A stretch of DNA of 34,091 nt from Bacteroidales bacterium (GTDB lineage Bacteria; Bacteroidota; Bacteroidia; Bacteroidales; UBA932): the NCBI GenBank assembly GCA_023667095.1, contig JAMPAT010000031.1, positions 1 through 34,091 of the forward strand, written 5' to 3'. The position numbers and the translations under genes are program-made. The notes under the pieces were generated by a model. The model did not search any database and was not told the DNA's origin. It worked only from the letters and a program-made list of their open reading frames with translations. Of this stretch, positions 33,948 through 34,091 are shown piece by piece. The first letter of the stretch is position 1. Every line of letters starts with the position of its first letter.

Positions 33948-34091
33948 GCTTCTGCTGTTTGTTGGCAACCGGATAGGGAAAGCAAGATTGTAGAAGTCAA
34001 AATCGTGAAGCACTATTTTGCCCACTTCCTTATGCAATGATCCACCCCTCGATTCCCCTCATCTGCGAACTGAAGCTGGCCCCGATCCTTA
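33948..34091. other. Right-edge sequence, unresolved
   Basis: No gene can be supported. Two short frames stay open to the edge: a plus-strand ATG at 34037 (MIHPSIPLICELKLAPIL...) and a minus-strand frame ending in TAG at 34013 (25 codons). Neither is recognisable. One may be the end of a neighbouring gene or mobile element beyond the window. Confidence 0.3.

Noticed and set aside
34037..34091. Start of a new gene or mobile element at the right edge
   Set aside because: Only 18 codons are visible, no recognisable motif, and an opposing short frame is equally open.

Overview
The window comes from a Bacteroidales bacterium (Bacteroides/Phocaeicola/Prevotella-like). The evidence is a SusC/SusD pair, a hybrid two-component system (HTCS) regulator, BACON domains, lipoprotein signal peptides ending in a lipobox Cys, promoters of the TTTG-N19-21-TAnnTTTG type, and a DUF4492-like gene before cydAB. 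No rRNA, tRNA or CRISPR array was seen.

Region 1 (1-29040) is most of a polysaccharide utilization locus (PUL). A GH115 alpha-glucuronidase gene, cut by the left edge, reads leftward from its own promoter. A second leftward operon runs from about 16590 to 4409: BACON-GH43 lipoprotein, two GH105 unsaturated-uronyl hydrolases, SusC, SusD, an Ig-like/F5-8C surface glycan-binding protein and, past a strong terminator-like hairpin, an F5/8C-SGNH esterase. A rightward operon (16718-29040) encodes the HTCS, a GH2 enzyme, an exported FAD-oxidoreductase fused to a GH130-like propeller, and two BACON plus BspA-type LRR lipoproteins. The enzyme set points to an acidic, glucuronic-acid-bearing, probably acylated plant-type glycan. 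No endo-glycanase or lyase is visible, so the substrate cannot be fixed.

Two observations tie the locus together. First, the GH115 promoter and the main-operon promoter share a direct repeat TTTGAGAcA with exactly 21-bp periodicity, placed at the same distance from a TTnCTTTG -7 box; this is a strong candidate HTCS operator. Second, the HTCS reading frame is broken at a run of seven G's (17083-17089). One more G would restore a full-length regulator, so this is phase variation, programmed -1 frameshifting, mutation or sequencing error.

Region 2 (3189-4408), between GH115 and the rest of the PUL, is an AT-richer insert-like patch. It holds a small lipoprotein with a canonical promoter and an overlapping palindrome, a LuxR-type HTH protein, and an orphan C-terminal gene tail.

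Region 3 (29280-34091) is housekeeping or core-like: a small secreted protein of unknown function, thiL (thiamine-monophosphate kinase) and a divergent DUF4492-cydA-cydB cytochrome bd oxidase operon ending in a good intrinsic terminator. The last ~140 bases are unresolved.
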